From contig JAUCBJ010003424.1 in NCBI GenBank assembly GCA_032718475.1, positions 55,353 to 119,352 of the forward strand: DNA of 64,000 nucleotides, written 5' to 3'. The notes under the pieces were generated by a model that searched no databases, had not been told where the DNA came from, and saw only the letters and a program-made list of their open reading frames with translations. Below, piece after piece: positions 32,001-47,000 of this stretch. The DNA comes from Nemertoderma westbladi (lineage: Eukaryota > Xenacoelomorpha > Nemertodermatida > Nemertodermatidae). The position numbers were made by a program, and so were the translations under genes. Numbering within the stretch: position 1 is the first letter of the stretch; each line of letters opens with the position of its first letter.

Positions 32001-35000
32001 ATTCTGATAGTTCATTCCATTCTGATTGTTAATTCCATTCTGATTGTTCATTCCATTCTGATTGTTCATTCCATTCTGATAGTTCATTCCATTCTGATTG
32101 TTAATTCCATTATGATTGTTCATTCCATTCTGATAGATCATTCCATTATGATTGTTCATTCCATTCTGATAGTTCATTCCATTCTGATTGTTCATTCCAT
32201 TCTGATAGTTCATTCCATTCTGATAGTTCATTCCATTCTGATAGTTCATTCCATTCTGATAGTTCATTCATTCCATTCTGATTGTTCATTCTATTCTGAT
32301 AGTTCATTCCATTCTGATTGTTCATTCCATTCTGATAGTTAATTCCATTCTGATAGTTAATTCCATTCTGATAGTTCATTCCATTCTGATAGTTCATTCC
32401 ATTCTGATAGTTCATTCCATTCTGATAGATCATTCCATTCTGATAGTTCATTCCATTATGATTGTTCATTCCATTCTGATAGATCATTCCATTCTGATAG
32501 TTTATTCCATTCTGATAGTTCATTCCATTGTGATTGTTCATTCCATTCTGATAGTTCATTCCATTCTGATAGTTCATTCCATTCTGATAGATCATTCCAT
32601 TCTGATAGTTCATTCCATTCTGATAGTTTATTCCATTCTGATAGTTCATTCCATTCTGATTGTTCATTCCATTCTGATAGTTCATTCCATTCTGATTGTT
32701 AATTCCATTATGATTGTTCATTCCATTCTGATAGATCATTCCATTATGATTGTTCATTCCATTCTGCTAGTTCATTCCATTCTGATTGTTAATTCCATTC
32801 TGATTGTTAATTCCATTATGATTGTTCATTCCATTCTGATAGTTCATTCTATTCTGATTGTTAATTCCATTCTGATAGTTCATTCCATTCTGATTGTTAA
32901 TTCCATTCTGATTGTTAATTCCATTATGATTGTTCATTCCATTCTGATAGATCATTCCATTCTGATAGTTTATTCCATTCTGATAGTTCATTCCATTCTG
33001 ATAGTTCATTCCATTCTGATTGTTAATTCCATTATGATTGTTCATTCCATTCTGATAGTTCATTCCATTCTTATAGTTCATTCCATTCTGATAGTTCATT
33101 CTATTCTGATTGTTAATTCCATTATGATTGTTCATTCCATTCTGATAGATCATTCCATTCTGATAGTTCATTCCATTCTGATAGATCATTCCATTCTGAT
33201 AGTTCATTCCATTATGATAGTTCATTCCATTCTGATAGTTTATTCCATTCTGATAGTTTATTCCATTCTGATTGTTCATTCCATTCTGATAGTTCATTCT
33301 ATTCTGATAGATCATTCCATTCTGATAGTTCATTCCATTCTGATAGTTCATTCCATTCTGATAGTTCATTCCATTCTGATTGTTAATTCCATTCTGATTG
33401 TTAATTCCATTATGATTGTTCATTCCATTCTGATAGTTCATTCTATTCTGATTGTTAATTCCATTCTGATAGTTCATTCCATTCTGATTGTTAATTCCAT
33501 TCTGATTGTTAATTCCATTATGATTGTTCATTCCATTCTGATAGATCATTCCATTCTGATAGTTTATTCCATTCTGATAGTTCATTCCATTCTGATAGTT
33601 CATTCTATTCTGATTGTTAATTCCATTATGATTGTTCATTCCATTCTGATAGATCATTCCATTCTGATAGTTTATTCCATTCTGATAGATCATTCCATTC
33701 TGATAGTTTATTCCATTCTGATAGTTCATTCCATTCTGATTGTTCATTCCATTCTGATAGTTCATTCCATTCTGATTGTTAATTCCATTATGATTGTTCA
33801 TTCCATTCTGATAGATCATTCCATTCTGATAGTTCATTCCATTCTGATAGTTCATTCCATTCTGATAGTTCATTCCATTCTGATAGTTCATTCCATTCTG
33901 ATAGTTCATTCCATTCTGATAGTTCATTCCATTCTGATAGATCATTCCATTCTGATAGTTCATTCCATTATGATTGTTCATTCCATTCTGATAGATCATT
34001 CCATTCTGATAGTTTATTCCATTCTGATAGTTCATTCATTCCATTCTGATTGTTCATTCTATTCTGATAGTTCATTCCATTCTGATTGTTCATTCCATTC
34101 TGATAGTTCATTCCATTCTGATTGTTAATTCCATTATGATTGTTCATTCCATTCTGATAGATCATTCCATTCTGATAGTTTATTCCATTCTGATAGTTCA
34201 TTCCATTCTGATTGTTCATTCCATTCTGATAGTTCATTCCATTCTGATTGTTAATTCCATTCTGATAGTTCATTCCATTATGATTGTTCATTCCATTCTG
34301 ATAGATCATTCCATTCTGATAGTTTATTCCATTCTGATTGTTAATTCCATTCTGATAGTTCATTCATTCCATTCTGATAGTTCATTCATTCCATTCTGAT
34401 TGTTAATTCCATTCTGATAGTTCATTCCATTCTGATAGTTCATTCCATTCTGATAGTTCATTCCATTCTGATAGTTCATTCCATTCTGATAGTTCATTCC
34501 ATTCTGATTGTTCATTCCATTCTGATAGTTCATTCCATTCTGATTGTTAATTCCATTCTGATAGTTCATTCCATTCTGATTGTTCATTCCATTCTGATAC
34601 CGGTAGTTCATTCCATTCTGATAGTTCATTCCATTCTGATAGTTCATTCCATTCTGATAGTTCATTCCATTCTGATAGTTCATTCCATTCTGATAGTTCA
34701 TTCCATTCTGATTGTTCATTCCATTCTGATAGTTAATTCTATTCTGATTGTTAATTCCATTATGATTGTTCATTCCATTCTGATAGATCATTCCATTCTG
34801 ATAGTTCATTCCATTCTGATTGTTCATTCCATTCTGATAGTTCATTCCATTCTGATTGTTAATTCCATTCTGATAGTTCATTCCATTCTGATTGTTCATT
34901 CCATTCTGATACCGGTAGTTCATTCCATTCTGATAGTTCATTCCATTCTGATAGTTCATTCCATTCTGATAGTTCATTCCATTCTGATAGTTCATTCCAT

Positions 35001-38000
35001 TCTGATAGTTCATTCCATTCTGATTGTTCATTCCATTCTGATAGTTAATTCTATTCTGATTGTTAATTCCATTATGATTGTTCATTCCATTCTGATAGAT
35101 CATTCCATTCTGATAGTTTATTCCATTCTGATAGTTCATTCCATTCTGATAGTTCATTCCATTCTGATAGTTCATTCCATTCTGATAGTTCATTCCATTC
35201 TGATAGTTCATTCCATTCTGATTGTTAATTCCATTCTGATAGTTCATTCCATTCTGATTGTTCATTCCATTCTGATAGTTCATTCCATTCTGATAGTTCA
35301 TTCCATTCTGATAGTTCATTCCATTCTGATAGTTCATTCCATTCTGATAGTTCATTCCATTCTGATTGTTCATTCCATTCTGATAGTTCATTCCATTCTG
35401 ATAGTTCATTCCATTCTGATAGTTCATTCCATTCTGATAGTTCATTCCATTCTGATAGTTCATTCCATTCTGATAGTTCATTCCATTCTGATAGTTCATT
35501 CCATTCTGATAGTTCATTCCATTCTGATAGTTCATTCCATTCTGATAGTTCATTCCATTCTGATAGTTCATTCCATTCTGATAGTTCATTCCATTCTGAT
35601 AGTTCATTCCATTCTGATAGTTCATTCCATTCTGATAGTTCATTCCATTCTGATTGTTCATTCCATTCTGATAGTTAATTCTATTCTGATTGTTAATTCC
35701 ATTATGATTGTTCATTCCATTCTGATAGATCATTCCATTCTGATAGTTTATTCCATTCTGATAGATCATTCCATTCTGATAGTTTATTCCATTCTGATAG
35801 TTCATTCCATTCTGATTGTTCATTCCATTCTGATAGTTCATTCCATTCTGATTGTTAATTCCATTCTTATAGTTCATTCCATTCTGATAGATCATTCCAT
35901 TCTGATAGTTCATTCCATTCTGATAGTTAATTCCATTCTGATAGTTCATTCCATTCTGATTGTTCATTCCATTCTGATAGATCATTCCATTCTGATAGTT
36001 CATTCCATTCTGATAGTTCATTCCATTCTGATAGTTCATTCCATTCTGATAGTTAATTCCATTCTGATAGTTCATTCCATTCTGATAGTTCATTCCATTC
36101 TGATAGTTCATTCCATTCTGATAGATCATTCCATTCTGATAGTTCATTCCATTCTGATAGTTCATTCCATTCTGATAGTTCATTCCATTCCGATTGTTCA
36201 TTCCATTCTGATAGTTCATTCCATTCTGATAGTTCATTCCATTCTGATAGTTCATTCCATTCTGATTGTTCATTCCATTCTGATAGTTCATTCCATTCTG
36301 ATAGATCATTCCATTCTGATAGTTCATTCCATTCTGATAGTTCATTCCATTCTGATAGTTCATTCCATTCTGATAGTTCATTCCATTATGATAGTTCATT
36401 CCATTCTGATAGTTCATTCCATTCTGATTGTTCATTCCATTCTGATAGTTCATTCCATTCTGATTGTTAATTCCATTCTTATAGTTCATTCCATTCTGAT
36501 AGATCATTCCATTCTGATAGTTCATTCCATTCTGATAGTTAATTCCATTCTGATAGTTCATTCCATTCTGATTGTTCATTCCATTCTGATAGTTCATTCA
36601 TTCCATTCTGATAGTTCATTCCATTCTGATAGATCATTCCATTCTGATTGTTAATTCCATTCTGATAGTTCATTCCATTCTGATAGATCATTCCATTCTG
36701 ATAGTTCATTCCATTCTGATAGTTAATTCCATTCTGATAGTTTATTCCATTCTGATTGTTAATTCCATTCTTATAGTTCATTCCATTCTGATAGATCATT
36801 CCATTCTGATAGATCATTCCATTCTGATAGTTCATTCCATTCTGATAGTTCATTCCATTCTGATAGTTCATTCCATTCTGATTGTTCATTCCATTCTGAT
36901 AGTTCATTCCATTCTGATAGTTCATTCCATTCTGATAGTTCATTCTATTCTGATAGTTCATTCCATTCTGATAGTTTATTCCATTCTGATTGTTCATTCC
37001 ATTCTGATAGTTTATTCCATTCTGATTGTTAATTCCATTCTGATAGATCATTCCATTCTGATTGTTAATTCCATTCTTATAGTTCATTCCATTCTGATAG
37101 ATCATTCCATTCTGATAGATCATTCCATTCTGATAGTTCATTCCATTCTGATAGTTCATTCCATTCTGATAGTTCATTCCATTCTGATAGTTCATTCCAT
37201 TCTGATAGTTCATTCCATTCTGATCATTCATTCCATTCTGATAGTTCATTCCATTCTGATAGATCATTCCATTCTGATTGTTAATTCCATTCTTATAGTT
37301 CATTCCATTCTGATAGATCATTCCATTCTGATAGTTCATTCCATTCTGATAGTTCATTCCATTCTGATAGTTCATTCCATTCTGATAGTTCATTCCATTC
37401 TGATAGATCATTCCATTCTGATTGTTAATTCCATTCTTATAGTTCATTCCATTCTGATAGATCATTCCATTCTGATAGATCATTCCATTCTTATAGTTCA
37501 TTCCATTCTGATAGATCATTCCATTCTGATTGTTAATTCCATTCTTATAGTTCATTCCATTCTGATAGATCATTCCATTCTGATAGATCATTCCATTCTT
37601 ATAGTTCATTCCATTCTGATAGATCATTCCATTCTGATAGATCATTCCATTCTGATAGTTCATTCCATTCTGATAGATCATTCCATTCTGATTGTTAATT
37701 CCATTCTTATAGTTCATTCCATTCTGATAGATCATTCCATTCTGATAGATCATTCCATTCTGATAGTTCATTCCATTCTGATAGTTCATTCCATTCTGAT
37801 AGTTCATTCCATTCTGATAGTTCATTCCATTCTGATAGTTCATTCCATTCTGATCATTCATTCCATTCTGATAGTTCATTCCATTCTGATAGATCATTCC
37901 ATTCTGATTGTTAATTCCATTCTTATAGTTCATTCCATTCTGATAGATCATTCCATTCTGATAGTTCATTCCATTCTGATAGTTCATTCCATTCTGATTG

Positions 38001-41000
38001 TTAATTCCATTCTGATAGTTAATTCCATTCTGATAGTTTATTCCATTCTGATTGTTCATTCCATTCTGATAGTTCATTCCATTCTGATAGATCATTCCAT
38101 TCTGATTGTTAATTCCATTCTGATAGTTAATTCCATTCTGATAGTTTATTCCATTCTGATAGTTCATTCCATTCTGATAGTTCATTCCATTATGATTGTT
38201 CATTCCATTCTGATAGATCATTCCATTCTGATAGTTCATTCCATTCTGATAGTTCATTCCATTCTGATAGTTCATTCCATTCTGATAGATCATTCCATTC
38301 TGATAGTTCATTCCATTCTGATAGTTCATTCCATTCTGATAGTTCATTCCATTCTGATAGTTAATTCCATTCTGATTGTTCATTCCATTCTGATTGTTCA
38401 TTCCATTATGATTGTTCATTCCATTCTGATAGATCATTCCATTCTGATAGTTCATTCCATTCTGATAGTTCATTCCATTCTGATAGTTTATTCCATTCTG
38501 ATTGTTCATTCCATTCTGATTGTTCATTCCATTCTGATAGATCATTCCATTCTGATAGTTCATTCCATTCTGATAGTTCATTCCATTCTGATAGTTCATT
38601 CCATTCTGATTGTTCATTCCATTCTGATAGATCATTCCATTCTGATAGTTAATTCCATTCTGATAGTTCATTCCATTCTGATAGTTCATTCCATTCTGAT
38701 TGTTAATTCCATTCTGATAGTTCATTCCATTCTGATAGTTCATTCCATTCTGATAGTTCATTCTATTCTGATAGATCATTCCATTCTGATAGATCATTCC
38801 ATTCTGATTGTTAATTCCATTCTGATAGTTCATTCCATTCTGATAGTTCATTCCATTCTGATAGTTCATTCCATTCTGATAGTTCATTCCATTCTGATAG
38901 ATCATTCCATTCTGATAGTTCATTCATTCCATTCTGATAGTTCATTCCATTCTGATAGTTCATTCCATTCTGATAGTTCATTCCATTCTGATAGATCATT
39001 CCATTCTGATAGATCATTCCATTCTGATTGTTAATTCCATTCTGATAGTTAATTCCATTCTGATAGTTTATTCCATTCTGATTGTTCATTCCATTCTGAT
39101 TGTTCATTCCATTCTGATTGTTCATTCCATTCTGATAGTTCATTCCATTCTGATAGTTCATTCCATTCTGATAGTTCATTCCATTCTGATAGTTCATTCC
39201 ATTCTGATAGATCATTCCATTCTGATAGTTCATTCATTCCATTCTGATAGTTCATTCCATTCTGATAGTTCATTCCATTCTGATAGTTCATTCCATTCTG
39301 ATAGATCATTCCATTCTGATAGATCATTCCATTCTGATTGTTAATTCCATTCTGATAGTTAATTCCATTCTGATAGTTTATTCCATTCTGATTGTTCATT
39401 CCATTCTGATTGTTCATTCCATTCTGATTGTTAATTCCATTCTGATAGTTAATTCCATTCTGATAGTTTATTCCATTCTGATTGTTCATTCCATTCTGAT
39501 TGTTCATTCCATTCTGATTGTTCATTCCATTCTGATAGTTCATTCCATTCTGATAGTTCATTCCATTCTGATAGTTCATTCCATTCTGATTGTTCATTCC
39601 ATTCTGATAGATCATTCCATTCTGATAGTTAATTCCATTCTGATAGTTCATTCCATTCTGATAGTTCATTCCATTCTGATTGTTAATTCCATTCTGATAG
39701 TTCATTCCATTCTGATAGATCATTCCATTCTGATAGATCATTCCATTCTGATTGTTAATTCCATTCTGATAGTTAATTCCATTCTGATAGTTTATTCCAT
39801 TCTGATTGTTCATTCCATTCTGATTGTTCATTCCATTCTGATAGATCATTCCATTCTGATAGTTCATTCCATTCTGATAGTTCATTCCATTCTGATAGTT
39901 CATTCCATTCTGATTGTTCATTCCATTCTGATAGATCATTCCATTCTGATAGTTAATTCCATTCTGATAGTTCATTCCATTCTGATAGTTCATTCCATTC
40001 TGATTGTTAATTCCATTCTGATAGTTCATTCCATTCTGATAGTTCATTCCATTCTGATAGTTCATTCTATTCTGATAGATCATTCCATTCTGATAGATCA
40101 TTCCATTCTGATTGTTAATTCCATTCTGATAGTTCATTCCATTCTGATAGTTCATTCCATTCTGATAGTTCATTCCATTCTGATAGTTCATTCCATTCTG
40201 ATAGATCATTCCATTCTGATAGTTCATTCATTCCATTCTGATAGTTCATTCATTCCATTCTGATAGATCATTCCATTCTGATAGTTCATTCCATTCTGAT
40301 AGATCATTCCATTCTGATAGATCATTCCATTCTGATTGTTAATTCCATTCTGATAGTTAATTCCATTCTGATAGTTTATTCCATTCTGATTGTTCATTCC
40401 ATTCTGATTGTTCATTCCATTCTGATTGTTCATTCCATTCTGATAGTTCATTCCATTCTGATAGTTCATTCCATTCTGATAGTTCATTCCATTCTGATAG
40501 ATCATTCCATTCTGATAGTTCATTCCATTCTGATAGATCATTCCATTCTGATAGTTCATTCCATTCTGATAGTTCATTCCATTCTGATAGTTCATTCCAT
40601 TATGATTGTTCATTCCATTCTGATTGTTCATTCCATTCTGATAGATCATTCCATTCTGATAGTTCATTCCATTCTGATAGATCATTCCATTCTGATAGAT
40701 CATTCCATTCTGATTGTTAATTCCATTCTGATAGTTCATTCCATTCTGATAGTTCATTCCATTCTGATAGTTCATTCCATTCTGATAGTTCATTCCATTC
40801 TGATAGATCATTCCATTCTGATAGTTCATTCATTCCATTCTGATAGATCATTCCATTCTGATAGTTCATTCATTCCATTCTGATAGATCATTCCATTCTG
40901 ATAGTTCATTCCATTCTGATAGATCATTCCATTCTGATAGATCATTCCATTCTGATTGTTAATTCCATTCTGATAGTTAATTCCATTCTGATAGTTTATT

Positions 41001-44000
41001 CCATTCTGATTGTTCATTCCATTCTGATTGTTCATTCCATTCTGATTGTTCATTCCATTCTGATAGTTCATTCCATTCTGATAGTTCATTCCATTCTGAT
41101 AGTTCATTCCATTCTGATAGATCATTCCATTCTGATAGTTCATTCCATTCTGATAGATCATTCCATTCTGATAGTTCATTCCATTCTGATAGTTCATTCC
41201 ATTCTGATAGTTCATTCCATTATGATTGTTCATTCCATTCTGATTGTTCATTCCATTCTGATAGATCATTCCATTCTGATAGTTCATTCCATTCTGATAG
41301 ATCATTCCATTCTGATAGATCATTCCATTCTGATTGTTAATTCCATTCTGATAGTTCATTCATTCTGATAGTTCATTCCATTCTGATTGTTCATTCCATT
41401 CTGATTGTTAATTCCATTCTGATAGATCATTCCATTCTGATAGTTCATTCCATTCTGATAGATCATTCCATTATGATTGTTCATTCCATTCTGATTGTTC
41501 ATTCCATTCTGATAGATCATTCCATTCTGATAGATCATTCCATTCTGATAGTTCATTCCATTCTGATAGATCATTCCATTCTGATAGTTCATTCCATTCT
41601 GATAGTTCATTCCATTCTGATAGTTCATTCCATTATGATTGTTCATTCCATTCTGATAGTTCATTCCATTATGATTGTTCATTCCATTCTGATTGTTCAT
41701 TCCATTCTGATAGATCATTCCATTCTGATAGATCATTCCATTCTGATAGTTCATTCCATTCTGATAGATCATTCCATTCTGATAGTTCATTCCATTCTGA
41801 TAGTTCATTCCATTCTGATAGTTCATTCCATTATGATTGTTCATTCCATTCTGATTGTTCATTCCATTCTGATAGATCATTCCATTCTGATAGATCATTC
41901 CATTCTGATAGTTCATTCCATTCTGATAGTTCATTCCATTCTGATAGATCATTCCATTCTGATTGTTAATTCCATTCTGATAGTTCATTCCATTCTGATA
42001 GTTCATTCCATTCTGATTGTTCATTCCATTCTGATAGATCATTCCATTCTGATAGATCATTCCATTCTGATTGTTAATTCCATTCTGATAGTTCATTCCA
42101 TTCTGATTGTTCATTCCATTCTGATAGATCATTCCATTCTGATAGTTCATTCCATTCTGATAGTTCATTCATTCCATTCTGATTGTTCATTCCATTCTGA
42201 TAGTTCATTCCATTATGATTGTTCATTCCATTCTGATAGATCATTCCATTCTGATAGTTAATTCCATTCTGATAGTTCATTCCATTCTGATAGTTCATTC
42301 ATTCCATTCTGATTGTTCATTCTATTCTGATAGATCATTCCATTCTGATTGTTAATTCCATTCTGATTGTTCATTCCATTCTGATTGTTCATTCCATTCT
42401 GATAGTTCATTCCATTCTGATAGTTCATTCCATTCTGATAGTTCATTCCATTCTGATTGTTCATTCCATTCTGATTGTTCATTCCATTCTGATAGTTCAT
42501 TCCATTCTGATAGTTCATTCCATTCTGATAGTTCATTCCATTCTGATAGTTCATTCCATTCTGATAGTTCATTCCATTCTGATTGTTCATTCCATTCTGA
42601 TAGTTCATTCCATTCTGATAGTTCATTCCATTCTGATTGTTAATTCCATTCTGATTGTTCATTCCATTCTGATTGTTCATTCCATTCTGATAGTTCATTC
42701 CATTCTGATAGTTCATTCCATTCTGATTGTTCATTCCATTCTGATAGTTCATTCCATTCTGATTGTTAATTCCATTCTGATTGTTCATTCCATTCTGATT
42801 GTTCATTCCATTCTGATAGTTCATTCCATTCTGATAGTTCATTCCATTCTGATTGTTAATTCCATTCTGATTGTTCATTCCATTCTGATAGTTCATTCCA
42901 TTCTGATAGTTCATTCCATTCTGATAGTTCATTCCATTCTGATTGTTCATTCCATTCTGATAGTTCATTCCATTCTGATAGTTCATTCCATTCTGATTGT
43001 TCATTCCATTCTGATAGTTCATTCCATTCTGATAGTTCATTCCATTCTGATAGTTCATTCCATTATGATTGTTCATTCCATTCTGATAGATCATTCCATT
43101 CTGATAGTTTATTCCATTCTGATAGTTCATTCATTCCATTCTGATTGTTCATTCTATTCTGATAGTTCATTCCATTCTGATTGTTCATTCCATTCTGATA
43201 GTTCATTCCATTCTGATTGTTAATTCCATTATGATAGTTCATTCCATTCTGATAGATCATTCCATTCTGATAGTTTATTCCATTCTGATAGTTCATTCCA
43301 TTCTGATTGTTCATTCCATTCTGATAGTTCATTCCATTCTGATTGTTAATTCCATTCTGATAGTTCATTCCATTATGATTGTTCATTCCATTCTGATAGA
43401 TCATTCCATTCTGATAGTTTATTCCATTCTGATAGTTCATTCATTCCATTCTGATTGTTCATTCTATTCTGATAGTTCATTCCATTCTGATTGTTCATTC
43501 CATTCTGATAGTTCATTCCATTCTGATAGTTCATTCCATTCTGATAGTTCATTCCATTCTGATAGATCATTCCATTCTGATAGTTTATTCCATTCTGATA
43601 GTTCATTCCATTCTGATTGTTAATTCCATTCTGATAGTTCATTCCATTATGATTGTTCATTCCATTCTGATTGTTCATTCCATTCTGATAGTTCATTCCA
43701 TTCTGATTGTTAATTCCATTCTGATAGTTCATTCCATTCTGATTGTTCATTCCATTCTGATAGTTCATTCCATTCTGATAGTTCATTCCATTCTGATAGT
43801 TCATTCCATTCTGATAGTTCATTCCATTCTGATAGTTCATTCCATTCTGATTGTTCATTCCATTCTGATAGTTCATTCCATTCTGATTGTTAATTCCATT
43901 CTGATTGTTCATTCCATTCTGATTGTTCATTCCATTCTGATAGTTCATTCCATTCTGATAGTTCATTCCATTCTGATAGTTTATTCCATTCTGATAGTTC

Positions 44001-47000
44001 ATTCCATTCTGATTGTTAATTCCATTCTGATTGTTCATTCCATTCTGATTGTTCATTCCATTCTGATAGTTCATTCCATTCTGATAGTTCATTCCATTCT
44101 GATAGTTTATTCCATTCTGATAGTTCATTCCATTCTGATTGTTAATTCCATTCTGATTGTTCATTCCATTCTGATTGTTTATTCCATTCTGATAGTTCAT
44201 TCCATTCTGATAGTTCATTCTATTCTGATAGTTAATTCCATTCTGATAGTTCATTCCATTCTGATAGTTCATTCCATTCTGATTGTTCATTCCATTCTGA
44301 TAGTTCATTCCATTCTGATTGTTCATTCCATTCTGATTGTTAATTCCATTATGATAGTTCATTCCATTCTGATAGTTAATTCTATTCTGATAGTTCATTC
44401 CATTCTGATAGTTCATTCATTCCATTCTGATTGTTCATTCTATTCTGATAGTTCATTCCATTCTGATTGTTCATTCCATTCTGATAGTTAATTCCATTCT
44501 GATAGTTAATTCCATTCTGATAGTTCATTCCATTCTGATAGTTCATTCTATTCTGATAGTTCATTCCATTCTGATAGTTAATTCCATTCTGATTGTTAAT
44601 TCCATTCTGATTGTTCATTCCATTCTGATAGTTAATTCCATTCTGATAGTTCATTCCATTCTGATAGTTCATTCCATTCTGATAGTTCATTCCATTCTGA
44701 TAGTTAATTCTATTCTGATAGTTCATTCCATTCTGATAGTTCATTCCATTCTGATAGTTCATTCCATTATGATTGTTCATTCCATTCTGATTGTTAATTC
44801 CATTCTGATTGTTCATTCCATTCTGATTGTTCATTCCATTCTGATTGTTAATTCCATTATGATAGTTCATTCCATTCTGATAGTTAATTCTATTCTGATA
44901 GTTCATTCCATTCTGATAGTTCATTCCATTCTGATAGTTCATTCCATTCTGATAGTTCATTCCATTCTGATAGTTCATTCATTCCATTCTGATTGTTCAT
45001 TCCATTCTGATTGTTAATTCCATTATGATAGTTCATTCCATTCTGATAGTTAATTCTATTCTGATAGTTCATTCCATTCTGATAGTTCATTCCATTATGA
45101 TTGTTCATTCCATTCTGATAGTTCATTCCATTCTGATAGTTAATTCTATTCTGATAGTTCATTCCATTCTGATAGATCATTCCATTCTGATAGTTCATTC
45201 CATTCTGATAGTTCATTCCATTCTGATAGTTCATTCCATTCTGATTGTTAATTCCATTCTGATAGTTCATTCCATTCTGATTGTTAATTCCATTCTGATA
45301 GTTCATTCCATTCTGATAGTTCATTCCATTCTGATAGTTCATTCCATTCTGATTGTTAATTCCATTCTGATAGTTCATTCCATTCTGATTGTTAATTCCA
45401 TTCTGATAGTTCATTCCATTCTGATAGTTCATTCCATTCTGATTGTTCATTCCATTCTGATAGTTCATTCCATTCTGATAGTTCATTCCATTCTGATAGT
45501 TAATTCTATTCTGATAGTTCATTCCATTCTGATAGTTAATTCCATTCTGATTGTTAATTCCATTCTGATAGTTCATTCCATTCTGATTGTTAATTCCATT
45601 CTGATAGTTCATTCCATTCTGATAGTTAATTCTATTCTGATAGTTCATTCCATTCTGATAGTTAATTCCATTCTGATTGTTAATTCCATTCTGATAGTTC
45701 ATTCCATTCTGATTGTTAATTCCATTCTGATAGTTCATTCCATTCTGATAGTTCATTCCATTCTGATTGTTCATTCCATTCTGATAGTTCATTCCATTCT
45801 GATAGTTCATTCCATTCTGATAGTTAATTCTATTCTGATAGTTCATTCCATTCTGATAGTTCATTCCATTCTGATTGTTCATTCCATTCTGATAGTTCAT
45901 TCCATTCTGATAGTTCATTCCATTCTGATAGTTAATTCTATTCTGATAGTTCATTCCATTCTGATAGTTCATTCCATTCTGATAGTTCATTCCATTCTGA
46001 TAGTTAATTCTATTCTGATAGTTCATTCCATTCTGATAGTTAATTCCATTCTGATAGTTCATTCCATTCTGATAGTTCATTCCATTCTGATTGTTCATTC
46101 CATTCTGATAGTTCATTCCATTCTGATAGTTCATTCCATTCTGATAGTTAATTCTATTCTGATAGTTCATTCCATTCTGATAGTTCATTCCATTCTGATT
46201 GTTCATTCCATTCTGATAGTTCATTCCATTCTGATAGTTCATTCCATTCTGATAGTTAATTCTATTCTGATAGTTCATTCCATTCTGATAGTTCATTCCA
46301 TTCTGATAGTTAATTCCATTCTGATTGTTAATTCCATTCTGATAGTTCATTCCATTCTGATTGTTAATTCCATTCTGATAGTTCATTCCATTCTGATAGT
46401 TCATTCCATTCTGATAGTTCATTCCATTCTGATTGTTAATTCCATTCTGATAGTTCATTCCATTCTGATTGTTAATTCCATTCTGATAGTTCATTCCATT
46501 CTGATAGTTCATTCCATTCTGATTGTTCATTCCATTCTGATAGTTCATTCCATTCTGATAGTTCATTCCATTCTGATAGTTAATTCTATTCTGATAGTTC
46601 ATTCCATTCTGATAGTTAATTCCATTCTGATAGTTCATTCCATTATGATTGTTCATTCCATTCTGATTGTTAATTCCATTCTGATAGTTCATTCCATTCT
46701 GATAGTTCATTCCATTCTGATAGTTAATTCCATTCTGATAGTTCATTCCATTCTGATTGTTAATTCCATTCTGATAGTTCATTCCATTATGATTGTTCAT
46801 TCCATTCTGATTGTTAATTCCATTCTGATAGTTCATTCCATTCTGATAGTTTATTCCATTCTGATAGTTCATTCCATTCTGATAGTTCATTCCATTCTGA
46901 TAGTTAAATTCTATTCTGATAGTTCATTCCATTCTGATAGTTCATTCTATTCTGATAGTTCATTCCATTCTGATAGTTCATTCCATTCTGATAGTTCATT

